A DNA stretch of 64,000 nucleotides from NCBI GenBank assembly GCA_000961695.1, contig LADW01000031.1:1-64000 (forward strand), in the 5' to 3' direction. How positions within the stretch are numbered: the stretch's first letter is position 1; each line of letters starts with the position of its first letter. Source of the DNA: Hyphomonadaceae bacterium BRH_c29 (lineage in GTDB: Bacteria > Pseudomonadota > Alphaproteobacteria > Caulobacterales > Hyphomonadaceae). The notes beneath the pieces are model-generated. The model was not told the origin of the DNA, searched no databases, and was given only the letters and a program-made list of their open reading frames with translations. The position numbers and the translations under genes are program-made. Positions 30,963 through 39,585 of this stretch are shown piece by piece.

Positions 30963-33047
30963 CTAGAATTTTCTGCTGATGCCGACGGTCGCGTTGACCG
31001 GCTCGCCGGGGAAATAGCGGGGATTGCCGAAGGACACATCGGCCCGGTCAGCATAGCGCTCATCTGTCAGGTTACGGATGTTGATCCAGACTTCATGTGT
31101 GTCCGACCATGCCCAGGCCGCGCGGGCGCCGAGCAGCGTGTGGCCGGGATAGGCATTCACATTGCCGGGGTCGGTAAAGTATTCGCCGACATGTTCGAGG
31201 TTCAGCGACAGGGCCAGCCGGTCGGTCGCCTGCCAGTTCAGCCGCGCATTACCGAGCCATTCCGGCGCCGTGTCGATTTCATTGCCGTCGAGGATTGTGT
31301 CGGAGGCGGAGCTGACGACCCGGTCGAACGTGTAGGTCTGGTCCGACCATGACACATTTCCGGACAAAGACAGCGTGTCGGTCAGGTCATAGGCGGCAGA
31401 GACTTCGACGCCCTTGTGCTCGGTCGAGCCATTGGTGACGTTAAGGCCAGCGGAATCCCGGAAGAAGAAGTTTTCCTTGTCCATCCAGTAGGCCGCAATG
31501 TCATAGACGAGGCGGCCATCGAAGGCCGCGCCACGCGTGCCGATCTCGATACTGTCGAGCGTTTCGGTGTCGATCTGGCCGACCAATTGCAGGTTTTGCA
31601 GGCGGTAGATATCCGAGACCTGCGGGGCACGGGCGCCGCGGGCATAGTTGGCGTAGAGATCAACGTCCGGCGTGACGTTCCACACGGCGCCCAGCTTGGG
31701 CGTGACGAAGTCATAGGAGTCCGACCGGTCGGCGGGGACGTTGAAGCGGCCATTGATGCCGGTCGGGGCTTGGGTCGTGTAGTCGTAATCATGATGCTCG
31801 CCGCGCAGGCCGGCGAGGATGCGGAATGTGCCCGACACGGACCATTCCAGTTCGCTCCACAGCGCCGCGACGGTCGTATCGACGTCATAGTCGTAGTGAA
31901 CGCCTTGTGGGAAGCGACTGTCACCGGGGAAGAAGCCGAACGCGTCCGGTTGGATCTCGCGGAGATAGCCGGTGGCGACATCCAGGTCTGTGCCGACGCG
32001 CCAGGTGACCGTGTCAGATACCGGCTGCTCGTAGCGCGCCATCAGGCCGCCGCCGGTATGGCCGTTCTTCTCCACGCCGCCATTCGGCAGGAAGTGCTGA
32101 GAGAAGATCATCGCCTGCGAGTGCGCATAGGGCATCAGGCGCAGCGTGCCGGAAAAGAGGGGGCGTTCCAGAAGCGCGCCGACGCGGACGGACCAGGCAT
32201 CGCGATAGGCTTCGGGGCTGGGGTTCATCTTTGCGACGTCTTCATCCTTGTAGGCGTCTGCGCCCACAATATAGCCGCCGGATTCCTGGTTGAGGTTCTG
32301 GCCTGACAGCCAGACGGTCGCGTCCCACAGGCCCGGATTGAACTTGCCGACAACGGAGAGCTTCTGCTGGTCGACGCCGGTATTGTCGCGCCAGCCATTA
32401 TCCTTTTGGAGGGAGAGATTGAACAGCCAATGCTCTCCTTCATCCAGTTTCATGTCGGTGCGCCAGCGGCCAAGCGTGCCATAGGAGGCGCGCACTTCGC
32501 TGCCGCTGCCCGGCTCCGGCAGGATGACATTGATCAATCCGTGCACGGCATTGGAGCCATATTTCGCACTGCCCGGCCCGCGCACGACTTCGATGGCGTC
32601 GGCGATCTCGTGATGCGGCTCGATCAGGGAATTGACGTTGCCGAAGGCAGGCGAGCGGGTGGGGACACCATTCTCGAGGATCAGGAAACTGCCCTGCCCG
32701 GCCCCACCGGTCAGCACCGGCGAGCGGATGGCGATCAGGTGCTCCTGCCCGGAATTCATCTGCACATTCACGCCGGGCAGCTGGTTCAGGATTTCGGCGG
32801 GGTGGTCGGCAGCGGTGGAGGCAATTTCGGAGGCGTCGACATAGGCCTGGCTGCCGGGGTCGGTGGCCTGACGGTCACCATAGACCCGAACGGCCTCCAT
32901 CCTGCTCTCATCCCCCAGATCCTCACCGGATGCGGATAGCCCACTAAAAGTCAGGGACACCCCCGCCACGACAAAGAGCGCGGAGAGCCGCGCGGCGGAC
33001 AAGCGCGGCGCGTGATCTGGAGTGAAACAGTCTTTACGGCTCGGCAT
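30963..33047 (-). CDS. TonB-dependent outer membrane receptor
   Basis: Outer-membrane transporter energised by TonB-ExbBD. The 694-residue product has a signal peptide ending near SASGED, a TonB-box-like segment around residue 50 (MEAVRVYG), a plug domain (ILNQLPGVNVQMNSG, IEVVRGPGSAKYGSNAVHGLINVI) and a beta-barrel ending in Phe (GISRKF), as needed for outer-membrane insertion. It resembles siderophore/cobalamin-type receptors, but no riboswitch or Fur box is evident upstream, so the ligand is undetermined. AGGGAG precedes the start. Downstream is the GST gene. Confidence 0.93.
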   Translation of the reverse strand: MPSRKDCFTPDHAPRLSAARLSALFVVAGVSLTFSGLSASGEDLGDESRMEAVRVYGDRQATDPGSQAYVDASEIASTAADHPAEILNQLPGVNVQMNSGQEHLIAIRSPVLTGGAGQGSFLILENGVPTRSPAFGNVNSLIEPHHEIADAIEVVRGPGSAKYGSNAVHGLINVILPEPGSGSEVRASYGTLGRWRTDMKLDEGEHWLFNLSLQKDNGWRDNTGVDQQKLSVVGKFNPGLWDATVWLSGQNLNQESGGYIVGADAYKDEDVAKMNPSPEAYRDAWSVRVGALLERPLFSGTLRLMPYAHSQAMIFSQHFLPNGGVEKNGHTGGGLMARYEQPVSDTVTWRVGTDLDVATGYLREIQPDAFGFFPGDSRFPQGVHYDYDVDTTVAALWSELEWSVSGTFRILAGLRGEHHDYDYTTQAPTGINGRFNVPADRSDSYDFVTPKLGAVWNVTPDVDLYANYARGARAPQVSDIYRLQNLQLVGQIDTETLDSIEIGTRGAAFDGRLVYDIAAYWMDKENFFFRDSAGLNVTNGSTEHKGVEVSAAYDLTDTLSLSGNVSWSDQTYTFDRVVSSASDTILDGNEIDTAPEWLGNARLNWQATDRLALSLNLEHVGEYFTDPGNVNAYPGHTLLGARAAWAWSDTHEVWINIRNLTDERYADRADVSFGNPRYFPGEPVNATVGISRKF

Positions 33048-33150
33048 GGACGCTCCCTGAACGGCGGAAAGTTAGTGTGTCGTGCCTGCCGCTACGGGAC
33101 GCAAGGGGCAGTCGGTCACGGCTCCGTGTCAGGTTTTCGTCAGGTTCAAC

Positions 33151-34449
33151 CTAGCCGTTCGCGCCAGCAAACAGCTGGTACGGCAATGCGCCGACGACGG
33201 CGGCCGAGAGGCAGGTCGCGAACGTGCCGGCGACCAGCGTGCGCCAGGAGAGCGACAGGAAATCGTCCCGCCGGCTCGGCTCGATGATCGAGAGGCCGCC
33301 GATCAGGATGCCCATCGAGCCGAAGTTCGCAAAGCCGCACACCGCGTGGGCGGTAATCATACGGGTGCGCGGGTCCATCGCGTCGGCGGGCACTTCCGCC
33401 AGCTGAAGGAAGGCGACGAATTCGGTCAGCACCGTCTTCACGCCCATGAGGGAGCCCGACTTCGCAGCCTCCTCCATCGGCACACCGACCATGTACATCA
33501 GCGGCGCAAAGATCCAGCCAAGCACGCGCTCGATGGAGAGCGGCGCACCGCCGACTTCCGGGAACATGCCGAGGCCGGCATTGACCAGCCAGAGCAAGGC
33601 AAGCGCCGCGATCAGCATGGTCGCGATGTTGAACACGATTTGCAGGCCGTCTGTGGCGCCGCGCGAGAAGGCGTCCATGGTGGAGGCGTAGTTGAAATCC
33701 GGCTCTTTCATCCGCTCGGTGGCGGGCGTGGTTTCCGGGATCATGGTGAGCGCGACGGCAACGGCGGCAGGCGCGGCCATGATGGAGGCGGTCAGCAGCT
33801 GGGCCAGCGGGTTCGCCATCTTGCCTTCAAGGAACGAGCCGTACACGACCAGCACAGAGCCCGCGATGGTCGCGAAGCCTGCCGTCATCATGATCAGCAG
33901 TTCCGAGCGCGTCATGCCCTTGATGTACGGCCGGATCAGAACCGGGGCCTCTGTCATGCCCATGAAGACGTTGGCAGAGACGGCGAGAGACGTGGCTCCG
34001 CCCAGGCCCATGCCGCGGCGAAACACAAAGGCGAAGCCGTTCGTGATCCATTTCAGGATGCCCCAGTGCCACAGCATGGCCGACAGCGCGGCAACCACGA
34101 TCACAATGGGCAGGATCTGGAAGAAGAAGAGCGGCGGCGGCGTGCCTTCCATCAGCTGGCTGGCCGCCTGATTGTCACCGACATAGCCGAACACGAAGCC
34201 GGTGCCTGCGCGGGTCGCGGCCTGCAGGCCGTCGACCACGTCATTGGCCTTGAACAGGATGGAACGGACGAATGGAATGCCGAACAGGATCAGTGCGAAC
34301 GCGAACTGCATCACCGTAGCACCGATGACGACTTTCCACGGGAACATCTTGCGCTTTTCAGACCAGGCCCAGCAAAGAGCATAGATGAGGACGATGCCAA
34401 TCAGCGCGCGGGCATTGTCCCAGCCCCACTCGAAACCCATGATAGTCAT
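33151..34449 (-). CDS. nupC: Concentrative nucleoside transporter (CNT/NupC family)
   Basis: Ion-coupled nucleoside uptake across the inner membrane. The 432-residue product has about ten membrane segments and the family blocks TGFVFGYVG, SANVFMGMTEAPVLIRPY, TAGFATIAGSVL and ICGFANFGSMG-like AHAVCGFANFGSMGI. ATG 34449 gives the normal N terminus; the open frame upstream reaches 34581 without motifs. It diverges from the S10 peptidase gene and precedes the TonB receptor by 103 nt. The symbol is used for the family; specificity for particular nucleosides is not shown. Confidence 0.92.
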   Translation of the reverse strand: MTIMGFEWGWDNARALIGIVLIYALCWAWSEKRKMFPWKVVIGATVMQFAFALILFGIPFVRSILFKANDVVDGLQAATRAGTGFVFGYVGDNQAASQLMEGTPPPLFFFQILPIVIVVAALSAMLWHWGILKWITNGFAFVFRRGMGLGGATSLAVSANVFMGMTEAPVLIRPYIKGMTRSELLIMMTAGFATIAGSVLVVYGSFLEGKMANPLAQLLTASIMAAPAAVAVALTMIPETTPATERMKEPDFNYASTMDAFSRGATDGLQIVFNIATMLIAALALLWLVNAGLGMFPEVGGAPLSIERVLGWIFAPLMYMVGVPMEEAAKSGSLMGVKTVLTEFVAFLQLAEVPADAMDPRTRMITAHAVCGFANFGSMGILIGGLSIIEPSRRDDFLSLSWRTLVAGTFATCLSAAVVGALPYQLFAGANG

Positions 34450-34710
34450 AAGCGCCCGGTCTCCCTTCCCCGAAGATACAGCCCTATGGATTAAACGCGA
34501 CATCGCGGCAGGGGAAGCATTCATCTGCGCGTAAGGTGCAACAAGCCCTGCGGGCACAGGAGGCACGGTTGGCACCTGCAAAGAATCCGCCCCTGATTCT
34601 GTGGTTTGACGGCGCGCCGGGGGACAGATACGTTTTCGCCTTGATTATCAAGCCTCTGGCCTCCCCTGTCGCGGGAATGCCGTGCAGGATCCCCAGGAGA
34701 TCAGACCAAT

Positions 34711-36252
34711 ATGAAGATGCGCGCCCTTTGTCTGGCCGTGGTTATGGCCTTTGCCTCTGCCCCGGCCCTCGCCGAAACCGCCCCGACTGATGCCCCGAAA
34801 GAGGCAGACGCCAAGGCGGTGCCCGCGCCGGTTGTGTTCGAAACCCGCCATTCCGGCACGTTCGGCAAGGAGAAGATCGCCTACACGGTCGAGGCGGGCG
34901 AGACCCAGATCACCAATGACAAGGGCGATCCGGCCGCCAGCCTGTTCGCGATCTCCTACATCAAGGAGAATGCCGGGACGCAGCGGCCTGTCACGTTTGT
35001 CTTCAATGGCGGGCCTGGGTCTGCCTCTGTCTGGCTGCACATGGGCCTGCTCGGGCCGAAGCGCGTTGTCGTGGCCAGCGATGCAGACGCCGATGATGGC
35101 GCCGCGCCCTACACGCTGGTCGACAATCCGGATTCCATTCTCAACCAGACAGACCTGGTCTTCATCGACCCGATCGGCACCGGCTATAGCCGCGCCATCG
35201 GCGAAGGCGACGGCAAGGATTACTGGGGCGAGAACGGCGACAAGGCCTCGATTTCGGAATTCATCCGGATCTGGATCTCGAAGCACAAGCGCTGGAATGC
35301 GCCGAAATATCTGATCGGGGAAAGCTTCGGCACCACGCGCGCGGCCTATCTGGCAGACGAGCTGACCACCGGCGATGTCGACATCGCGCTGAACGGCATC
35401 GTGCTGATCTCGCAAGCGCTGGACTATGAAGGCTCCACCTCGGTCGACGACAATGTCTATTCCTATGTCACCTACCTGCCCTCGATGGCGGCGACGGCGC
35501 AGTATCATGGCAAGGCGGGCGTCGGCGTTCCGCAGGCCCAGTTCATGGACGAGGCCCGCGCGTTCGCGCGTGACGAATACGGCCCGGCCCTCTGGAAGGG
35601 CGACCGCCTGACCCCGGACGAGCGGACCTATATCCGCGACAAGCTCGCTTACTTCACCGGCCTCGACCCGCGATATATCGAGACCTCAAACCTGCGCATC
35701 CTGGTGCCGCGCTTCCAGAAGGAATTGCTGCGCGATCAGGGCGTGGCGCTGGGCCGGCTGGACGGGCGCTATCTCGGCGATGAGGCCGACGACATAGCCG
35801 AAGCACCGGAGGACGATGCAGCAAGCTATTTCGTCAGCTCCGCCTATACCGCCCTGCTCAACCAGTATCTGGCCACCGATCTCGGCGTCGAGATGGACCG
35901 GCCTTATATGGTCTCCAGTAGTGAGGCCGGTGAGCAATGGAATTTCAGCAACACGCCGGAAGGCGAATACGACGAGCCGCACTATGTGAATGCTGGCCGC
36001 CAGCTGAGCCACGCCATGCGGCACAATACGGCGCTGAAAGTCATGGTCGCGAGCGGCTATTACGACCTGATCTGCCCCTTCTTCGACGCGGAGATCACGT
36101 TCGGCCGCTATGGCATCCCGCAGGACCGCGTCGCCATGACCTACTACCAGGGCGGCCACATGATGTACCTGAATGACGGCGCCATGGACGCGCTGGTCGC
36201 CGACATTCGCACCTTCTATGCCGGGAAGCTGGAAGATACGCGGCCGGATTAG
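34711..36252 (+). CDS. Exported S10-family serine carboxypeptidase-like peptidase
   Basis: Predicted secreted serine peptidase. The 513-residue product has a signal peptide ending in ALA-E (residue 21). The S10 oxyanion motif NGGPGSAS lies at about 99-106, the catalytic Ser205 in GESFG, an Asp in ASGYYDLICPF and His in QGGHMMY. Bacterial S10 enzymes are rare outside a few lineages but occur in alphaproteobacteria. CAGGAG precedes the ATG at 34711. The gene diverges from nupC, and an imperfect stem (AGGTGC/GCACCT, 34534-34577) lies between. Confidence 0.9.
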   Translation: MKMRALCLAVVMAFASAPALAETAPTDAPKEADAKAVPAPVVFETRHSGTFGKEKIAYTVEAGETQITNDKGDPAASLFAISYIKENAGTQRPVTFVFNGGPGSASVWLHMGLLGPKRVVVASDADADDGAAPYTLVDNPDSILNQTDLVFIDPIGTGYSRAIGEGDGKDYWGENGDKASISEFIRIWISKHKRWNAPKYLIGESFGTTRAAYLADELTTGDVDIALNGIVLISQALDYEGSTSVDDNVYSYVTYLPSMAATAQYHGKAGVGVPQAQFMDEARAFARDEYGPALWKGDRLTPDERTYIRDKLAYFTGLDPRYIETSNLRILVPRFQKELLRDQGVALGRLDGRYLGDEADDIAEAPEDDAASYFVSSAYTALLNQYLATDLGVEMDRPYMVSSSEAGEQWNFSNTPEGEYDEPHYVNAGRQLSHAMRHNTALKVMVASGYYDLICPFFDAEITFGRYGIPQDRVAMTYYQGGHMMYLNDGAMDALVADIRTFYAGKLEDTRPD

Positions 36253-36258
36253 GGGGAG

Positions 36259-36299
36259 GTCGCTTCACATTCTTGACGCTATCGGACATTTGAAGCGAC
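36259..36299 (+). repeat. 9-bp perfect inverted repeat after the S10 peptidase gene
   Basis: GTCGCTTCA (36259-36267) and TGAAGCGAC (36291-36299) are exact complements around a 23-nt loop, beginning 7 nt after the stop codon. Without a T-run it is not a classical terminator; it could be a 3' end-stabilising hairpin. Confidence 0.4.
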
Positions 36300-36371
36300 G
36301 GGCAGGGTTCGGCCCTTTCAGGACAGTCGAAGGCGGCTTGTTGTGTGTCGACTTCCAAGCGCAATCCTGCC

Positions 36372-36394
36372 AATCGAAAATTTGCTTTTCGATT
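36372..36394. promoter_or_regulatory. Perfect 9-bp inverted repeat in front of the lower-GC gene
   Basis: AATCGAAAA-TTTGC-TTTTCGATT is an exact inverted repeat, ending 10 nt before the likely ATG at 36405. It may be an operator, or a weak hairpin over the translation start. Confidence 0.35.
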
Positions 36395-36404
36395 TCAATG
36401 CTGG

Positions 36405-37433
36405 ATGCAATTGTCTCTCGTGTCAGAAAAAGTGTCCCTGCCAGAACCGTTGCGGATAGCGGCTCAAGAGCTTGCTCGATCCATCCGTGATGGCGTGGAA
36501 AATTCGACGGCACTCGACCGTTTTCACGAGGAAACACGGCGACTTCCGCAAAACAACATCGGGCAGTTTGAGCGGGCCATACAAAGGGCGACGTATGACT
36601 TGGGTCCTGAACCAAAGCGGCGACCATGGCAGCTCAAACCGGCGCCGCTCACGACCATTTATCCGTGGTTCGATTTGTTTCATGCTAGCGGATTTCGTCG
36701 AGAACGAGCGCTTCGAACGCTACACTCCGCACCACCGAGCGCCTTTCTCTTTTCAATTTTATTGAGACGCCTCAACGACTGGGTTCCGCAGGTTCGAAAT
36801 GCTGCGAGTGAGGCGGTCGTTAGAGTTCTCCAAATTATGTCACCGGTCGATGTGGCAGACGCTCTCTGGATTGTTCTGCCTGTCGAGAAAAGCTGGAGGC
36901 GGATGGGTTCATCTCAAAAGCAAATTCTGGACAATGCCATAAATCTACCTGGCGTGATCGACTCCCTTGCGACGAAGCTTATTTCGGCGAACCATGGGCC
37001 TGCCGGCATGGTTCTGCGTCAGGCCAGTCGGCGATCAAGCCTGGACGAGTATCTTCCAGAAATGGCGAACCGTGCTGTCCAGCCCGCTATTCGCAGCCTG
37101 GCGTATCGGATGCTGTTAAACGGTAAAGCAGTTTGGGCCGACGGGTGGGATTGGAGATGGGTGGACAAGTCCATGGGATTGAGAACCAAAGAGCCGAGAC
37201 TGGTTGAGCGACCCATTTCTAAATCGGTCAATGTTGTCGCTACGCTTCAGGCCGCTGCTCAAGATAAGGCGGCCGCAGTCCGACGTGTGGCGGGTGACTA
37301 CTTAATCGCACATCGTTTTGAGATTGATGAAACTTGTCTTGAGCTTGCTCGGCTCCTAGCAGCAGACAAAGTGCCATCTGTCTCAAGCAGAGGAGCGTTT
37401 GCATTGAAAAATGCTCGGACAACCAAAAACTGA
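36405..37433 (+). CDS. Hypothetical protein, HEAT-repeat-like, lower GC (possible acquisition)
   Basis: Function unknown. The 342-residue product is predicted largely alpha-helical; WVPQVRNAASEAVVRVL and QDKAAAVRRVAGDYLI look like HEAT/ARM repeat helices, and there are no signal peptide or membrane segments. The start is uncertain: ATG 36405 is preferred, GTG 36345 or GTG 36420 are possible, and no strong ribosome site is visible. GC content is clearly lower than the flanks (29 of 60 at 37321-37380 against 37 of 60 at 36001-36060), with different codon use. Both flanks are unrelated metabolic genes, which fits a later insertion. Not recognised as a defence gene. Confidence 0.65.
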   Translation: MQLSLVSEKVSLPEPLRIAAQELARSIRDGVENSTALDRFHEETRRLPQNNIGQFERAIQRATYDLGPEPKRRPWQLKPAPLTTIYPWFDLFHASGFRRERALRTLHSAPPSAFLFSILLRRLNDWVPQVRNAASEAVVRVLQIMSPVDVADALWIVLPVEKSWRRMGSSQKQILDNAINLPGVIDSLATKLISANHGPAGMVLRQASRRSSLDEYLPEMANRAVQPAIRSLAYRMLLNGKAVWADGWDWRWVDKSMGLRTKEPRLVERPISKSVNVVATLQAAAQDKAAAVRRVAGDYLIAHRFEIDETCLELARLLAADKVPSVSSRGAFALKNARTTKN

Positions 37434-37553
37434 CTATCGATACTTGAGCTGATGCGACGCTTCTCCGCCATTCACCAATGGCTGTTCTGAGCACTAAAGC
37501 TGCCTATAGCTCTCCAAGCTCGACAGACTTTTCTTGGCGATTAGTCGCCATGC

Positions 37554-37586
37554 AAAAAGCCCCCAGCCGGTATTAGGACTGGGGGC
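37554..37586. terminator. Intrinsic terminator between convergent genes
   Basis: GCCCCCAG (37559-37566) pairs with CTGGGGGC (37579-37586). On the minus strand it is followed by TTTTT, so it most clearly ends the VOC protein gene. Confidence 0.8.
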
Positions 37587-37612
37587 CTCCTCTTAGTTCC
37601 TGCCGCGCCGGA

Positions 37613-37981
37613 TCAGCCCAGCTTGCAGACGCAGATCTTGTTGCCGTCCGGGTCGCGGAAGTAGGCGCCGTAGAAGGTGGGCATGCGGTTGCCTGGGGCA
37701 CCTTCGTCTTTCGCGCCCAGTTCGATGGCCTTGTTGTAGACCTTGTCGACCGTTGCAGTGTCCGCACATGCCAGCGCTGGCATGACGCCATTGCCGCAGG
37801 AGGCAGCTTCCTTGTCAAAGGGATCGCCGATGGCAATCATCGGCTGGCCGGGGCCGACGCCGTAGAACTGGAGGCGGTCATTCGCGAAAAAGCGCTTGGC
37901 GCCCATTTCGCCGAGAACCGCGTCATAGAAGGCCAGCGCCTTCTCTTTATTGTTGGTGCCGAGCGTGACGTAAGCGAGCAT
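37613..37981 (-). CDS. VOC-family (glyoxalase/bleomycin resistance-like) protein
   Basis: The 122-residue product has the vicinal-oxygen-chelate fold pattern: YVTLGTNNKEKALAFYDAVL at the start and YFRDPDGNKICVCKLG at the end, the latter typical of glyoxalase I-like metal-binding strands. Function unknown; it may be a small dioxygenase-like or lactoylglutathione-lyase-like protein. The start at 37981 is supported by GGAGGAGGA; two upstream in-frame Met codons are less likely. It faces the lower-GC gene across a terminator. Confidence 0.83.
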   Translation of the reverse strand: MLAYVTLGTNNKEKALAFYDAVLGEMGAKRFFANDRLQFYGVGPGQPMIAIGDPFDKEAASCGNGVMPALACADTATVDKVYNKAIELGAKDEGAPGNRMPTFYGAYFRDPDGNKICVCKLG

Positions 37982-38118
37982 GCTGTGTTCCTCCTCCATG
38001 CCTTTTGCGCGAACGCAAACATGGCGCGACAAGACGCGCAAGATATGACGCAGGGGACGCGCTTGACGTTTACGTGAGCGTCTGGTCTGACACCTGCAAA
38101 CTTTACAGGAGAAAGCCT

Positions 38119-39036
38119 ATGTCTGACATCCGGTTTGACGGTCGCGTCGCCATTGTGACGGGTGCAGGCGGCGGTCTTGGCCGCTGCCACGCCCTCGAAC
38201 TCGCCCGCCGCGGCGCGAAAGTCGTGATCAACGATCTCGGCGCGTCGATGGATGGCTCCGGCGGCAATTCCGCAGCCGCAGAAGCTGTGGTCAAGGAAAT
38301 CGAAGCACTGGGCGGCGAAGCCATCGCCAACGGCTCGTCTGTTTCCGACGAAGCCGGCGTGCAGAAAATGATCGATGACACGATGGCCAAATGGGGCCGC
38401 ATCGACATCCTGATCGCCAATGCCGGTATCCTGCGCGACAAGTCGTTCTCGAAAATGACCATCCAGGACATCGACCTGGTGCTCGCCGTTCACCTGCGCG
38501 GCACGTTCCTGCCGGTTCACGCCGCCTGGGACATCATGAAGGCGCAGAATTTCGGCCGCATCGTGGTCACCACCTCCTCCACCGGCCTCTATGGCAACTT
38601 CGGCCAGGCCAACTATGGCGCCGGCAAGCTGGGCGTGGTCGGCATGATGAACACGCTGAAGATCGAAGGCGCGAAGAACGACATCAAGATCAACGCCGTC
38701 TGCCCGGTCGCCGCAACCCGCATGACCGAAGGCCTGATGCCGCCGGAAGCGCTGGAACAGCTGAAGCCGGAATATGTCACACCCGGCGTGATGAACCTGG
38801 TCAAAGACGACGCACCGACCGGCATGATCCTGTCGGCTGGCGCCGGTGCGTTCTCGATGTCCCGCATCGTGGAAACCCGCGGTGCATTCGTCGGCCAGGG
38901 TGAAGCGCTCACCGCTGAAGCCGTCGCCGCCAAGTGGGACGAGATCACCGACACGAGCAAGACACTGCCGGCCTTCACCTCCGGTGGCCAGCACGGCGCG
39001 AACATGTTCTCGCTGGTTGCCGAAGCCAAGAGCTAA
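38119..39036 (+). CDS. SDR-family 3-hydroxyacyl-CoA dehydrogenase-like protein
   Basis: The 305-residue product has TGAGGGLG for NAD binding, Asp in VINDLG, NAG in IANAGIL, Ser in TTSSTGLYG and YGAGK (Tyr, Lys). The NDLG and SMDGSGGN features are typical of the dehydrogenase of peroxisomal multifunctional enzyme 2 and its bacterial relatives, so oxidation of a 3-hydroxyacyl-CoA is likely. The C-terminal extension after residue 215 is longer than in a minimal SDR. ATG 38119 follows AGGAGAAAG. A terminator-like hairpin region and the Kazal gene lie downstream. Confidence 0.88.
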   Translation: MSDIRFDGRVAIVTGAGGGLGRCHALELARRGAKVVINDLGASMDGSGGNSAAAEAVVKEIEALGGEAIANGSSVSDEAGVQKMIDDTMAKWGRIDILIANAGILRDKSFSKMTIQDIDLVLAVHLRGTFLPVHAAWDIMKAQNFGRIVVTTSSTGLYGNFGQANYGAGKLGVVGMMNTLKIEGAKNDIKINAVCPVAATRMTEGLMPPEALEQLKPEYVTPGVMNLVKDDAPTGMILSAGAGAFSMSRIVETRGAFVGQGEALTAEAVAAKWDEITDTSKTLPAFTSGGQHGANMFSLVAEAKS

Positions 39037-39090
39037 GGCTTGCCAAAAACGCGAGCGGGGCGCAATTTGCTCTCCTGTAAGGAGATCCAG

Positions 39091-39495
39091 ATGCGCCTCG
39101 CCGTTCTTGCTTTTTCCCTGACATTTCTGACCGGTTGCGCCTGGTTCCTCGAACCCGGCGTGGTGCCCGACAGGGTCGTGCCGCCAGACGAAGTGCAAGC
39201 ACCGGTCGATGCCGGCCCCGCCCCCGTCGAGAAACCCATCGCGCTCGAAGGCAGCATGTGTGGTGGCATCGCCGCCATCCAGTGCGCCGAAGGCCTGACC
39301 TGCATCTATGAAGACGGCGCCTGCCACGCCATCGCGGATGCCGCAGGCACCTGCAAACTGGTCGGCCCGATGTGCACCAAGGAATATCGCCCGGTCTGCG
39401 GCTGTGACGGCAAGACCTATGGCAATCGCTGCGAAGCCTACGCGGCTGGCGTCAGCGTCGCCCTGATGGGTGAGTGCGAAGTCAAAGGGAGCTGA
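39091..39495 (+). CDS. Kazal-type serine protease inhibitor-like lipoprotein
   Basis: Predicted envelope lipoprotein, 134 residues, with signal ending in the lipobox LTGC (Cys13). A Pro/Val-rich linker follows, then two Cys-rich parts: MCGGIAAIQCAEGLTC, and CTKEYRPVCGCDGKTYGNRC, which is the Kazal inhibitor signature. The last Cys-containing segment closes at GEC near the end. Such proteins may protect the cell envelope from proteases, but activity is only inferred. AAGGAG precedes the ATG at 39091 and a strong terminator follows at 39528-39563. Confidence 0.85.
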   Translation: MRLAVLAFSLTFLTGCAWFLEPGVVPDRVVPPDEVQAPVDAGPAPVEKPIALEGSMCGGIAAIQCAEGLTCIYEDGACHAIADAAGTCKLVGPMCTKEYRPVCGCDGKTYGNRCEAYAAGVSVALMGECEVKGS

Positions 39496-39527
39496 AGCCC
39501 CCCGCCTTTGCGACACGCTGAATGAAG

Positions 39528-39563
39528 AAAGGCCCGTACCCCCTTGGGATACGGGCCTTTTTT
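39528..39563. terminator. Strong intrinsic terminator
   Basis: AAAGGCCCGTA (39528-39538) pairs with TACGGGCCTTT (39550-39560), extended inside by CCC/GGG, and is followed by T residues. It ends the Kazal gene and probably also acts on the convergent HD-domain gene. Confidence 0.85.
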
Positions 39564-39585
39564 GGCTTTCCGGTCCGCTCGCGGA

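Noticed and set aside
33048-33150. Possible cobalamin riboswitch before the TonB receptor
   Set aside because: Only about 100 nt are available and no conserved B12-box was seen.
37982-39516. Leftward 559-codon open frame over the SDR gene
   Set aside because: Antisense shadow; SDR and Kazal genes are clear on the other strand.
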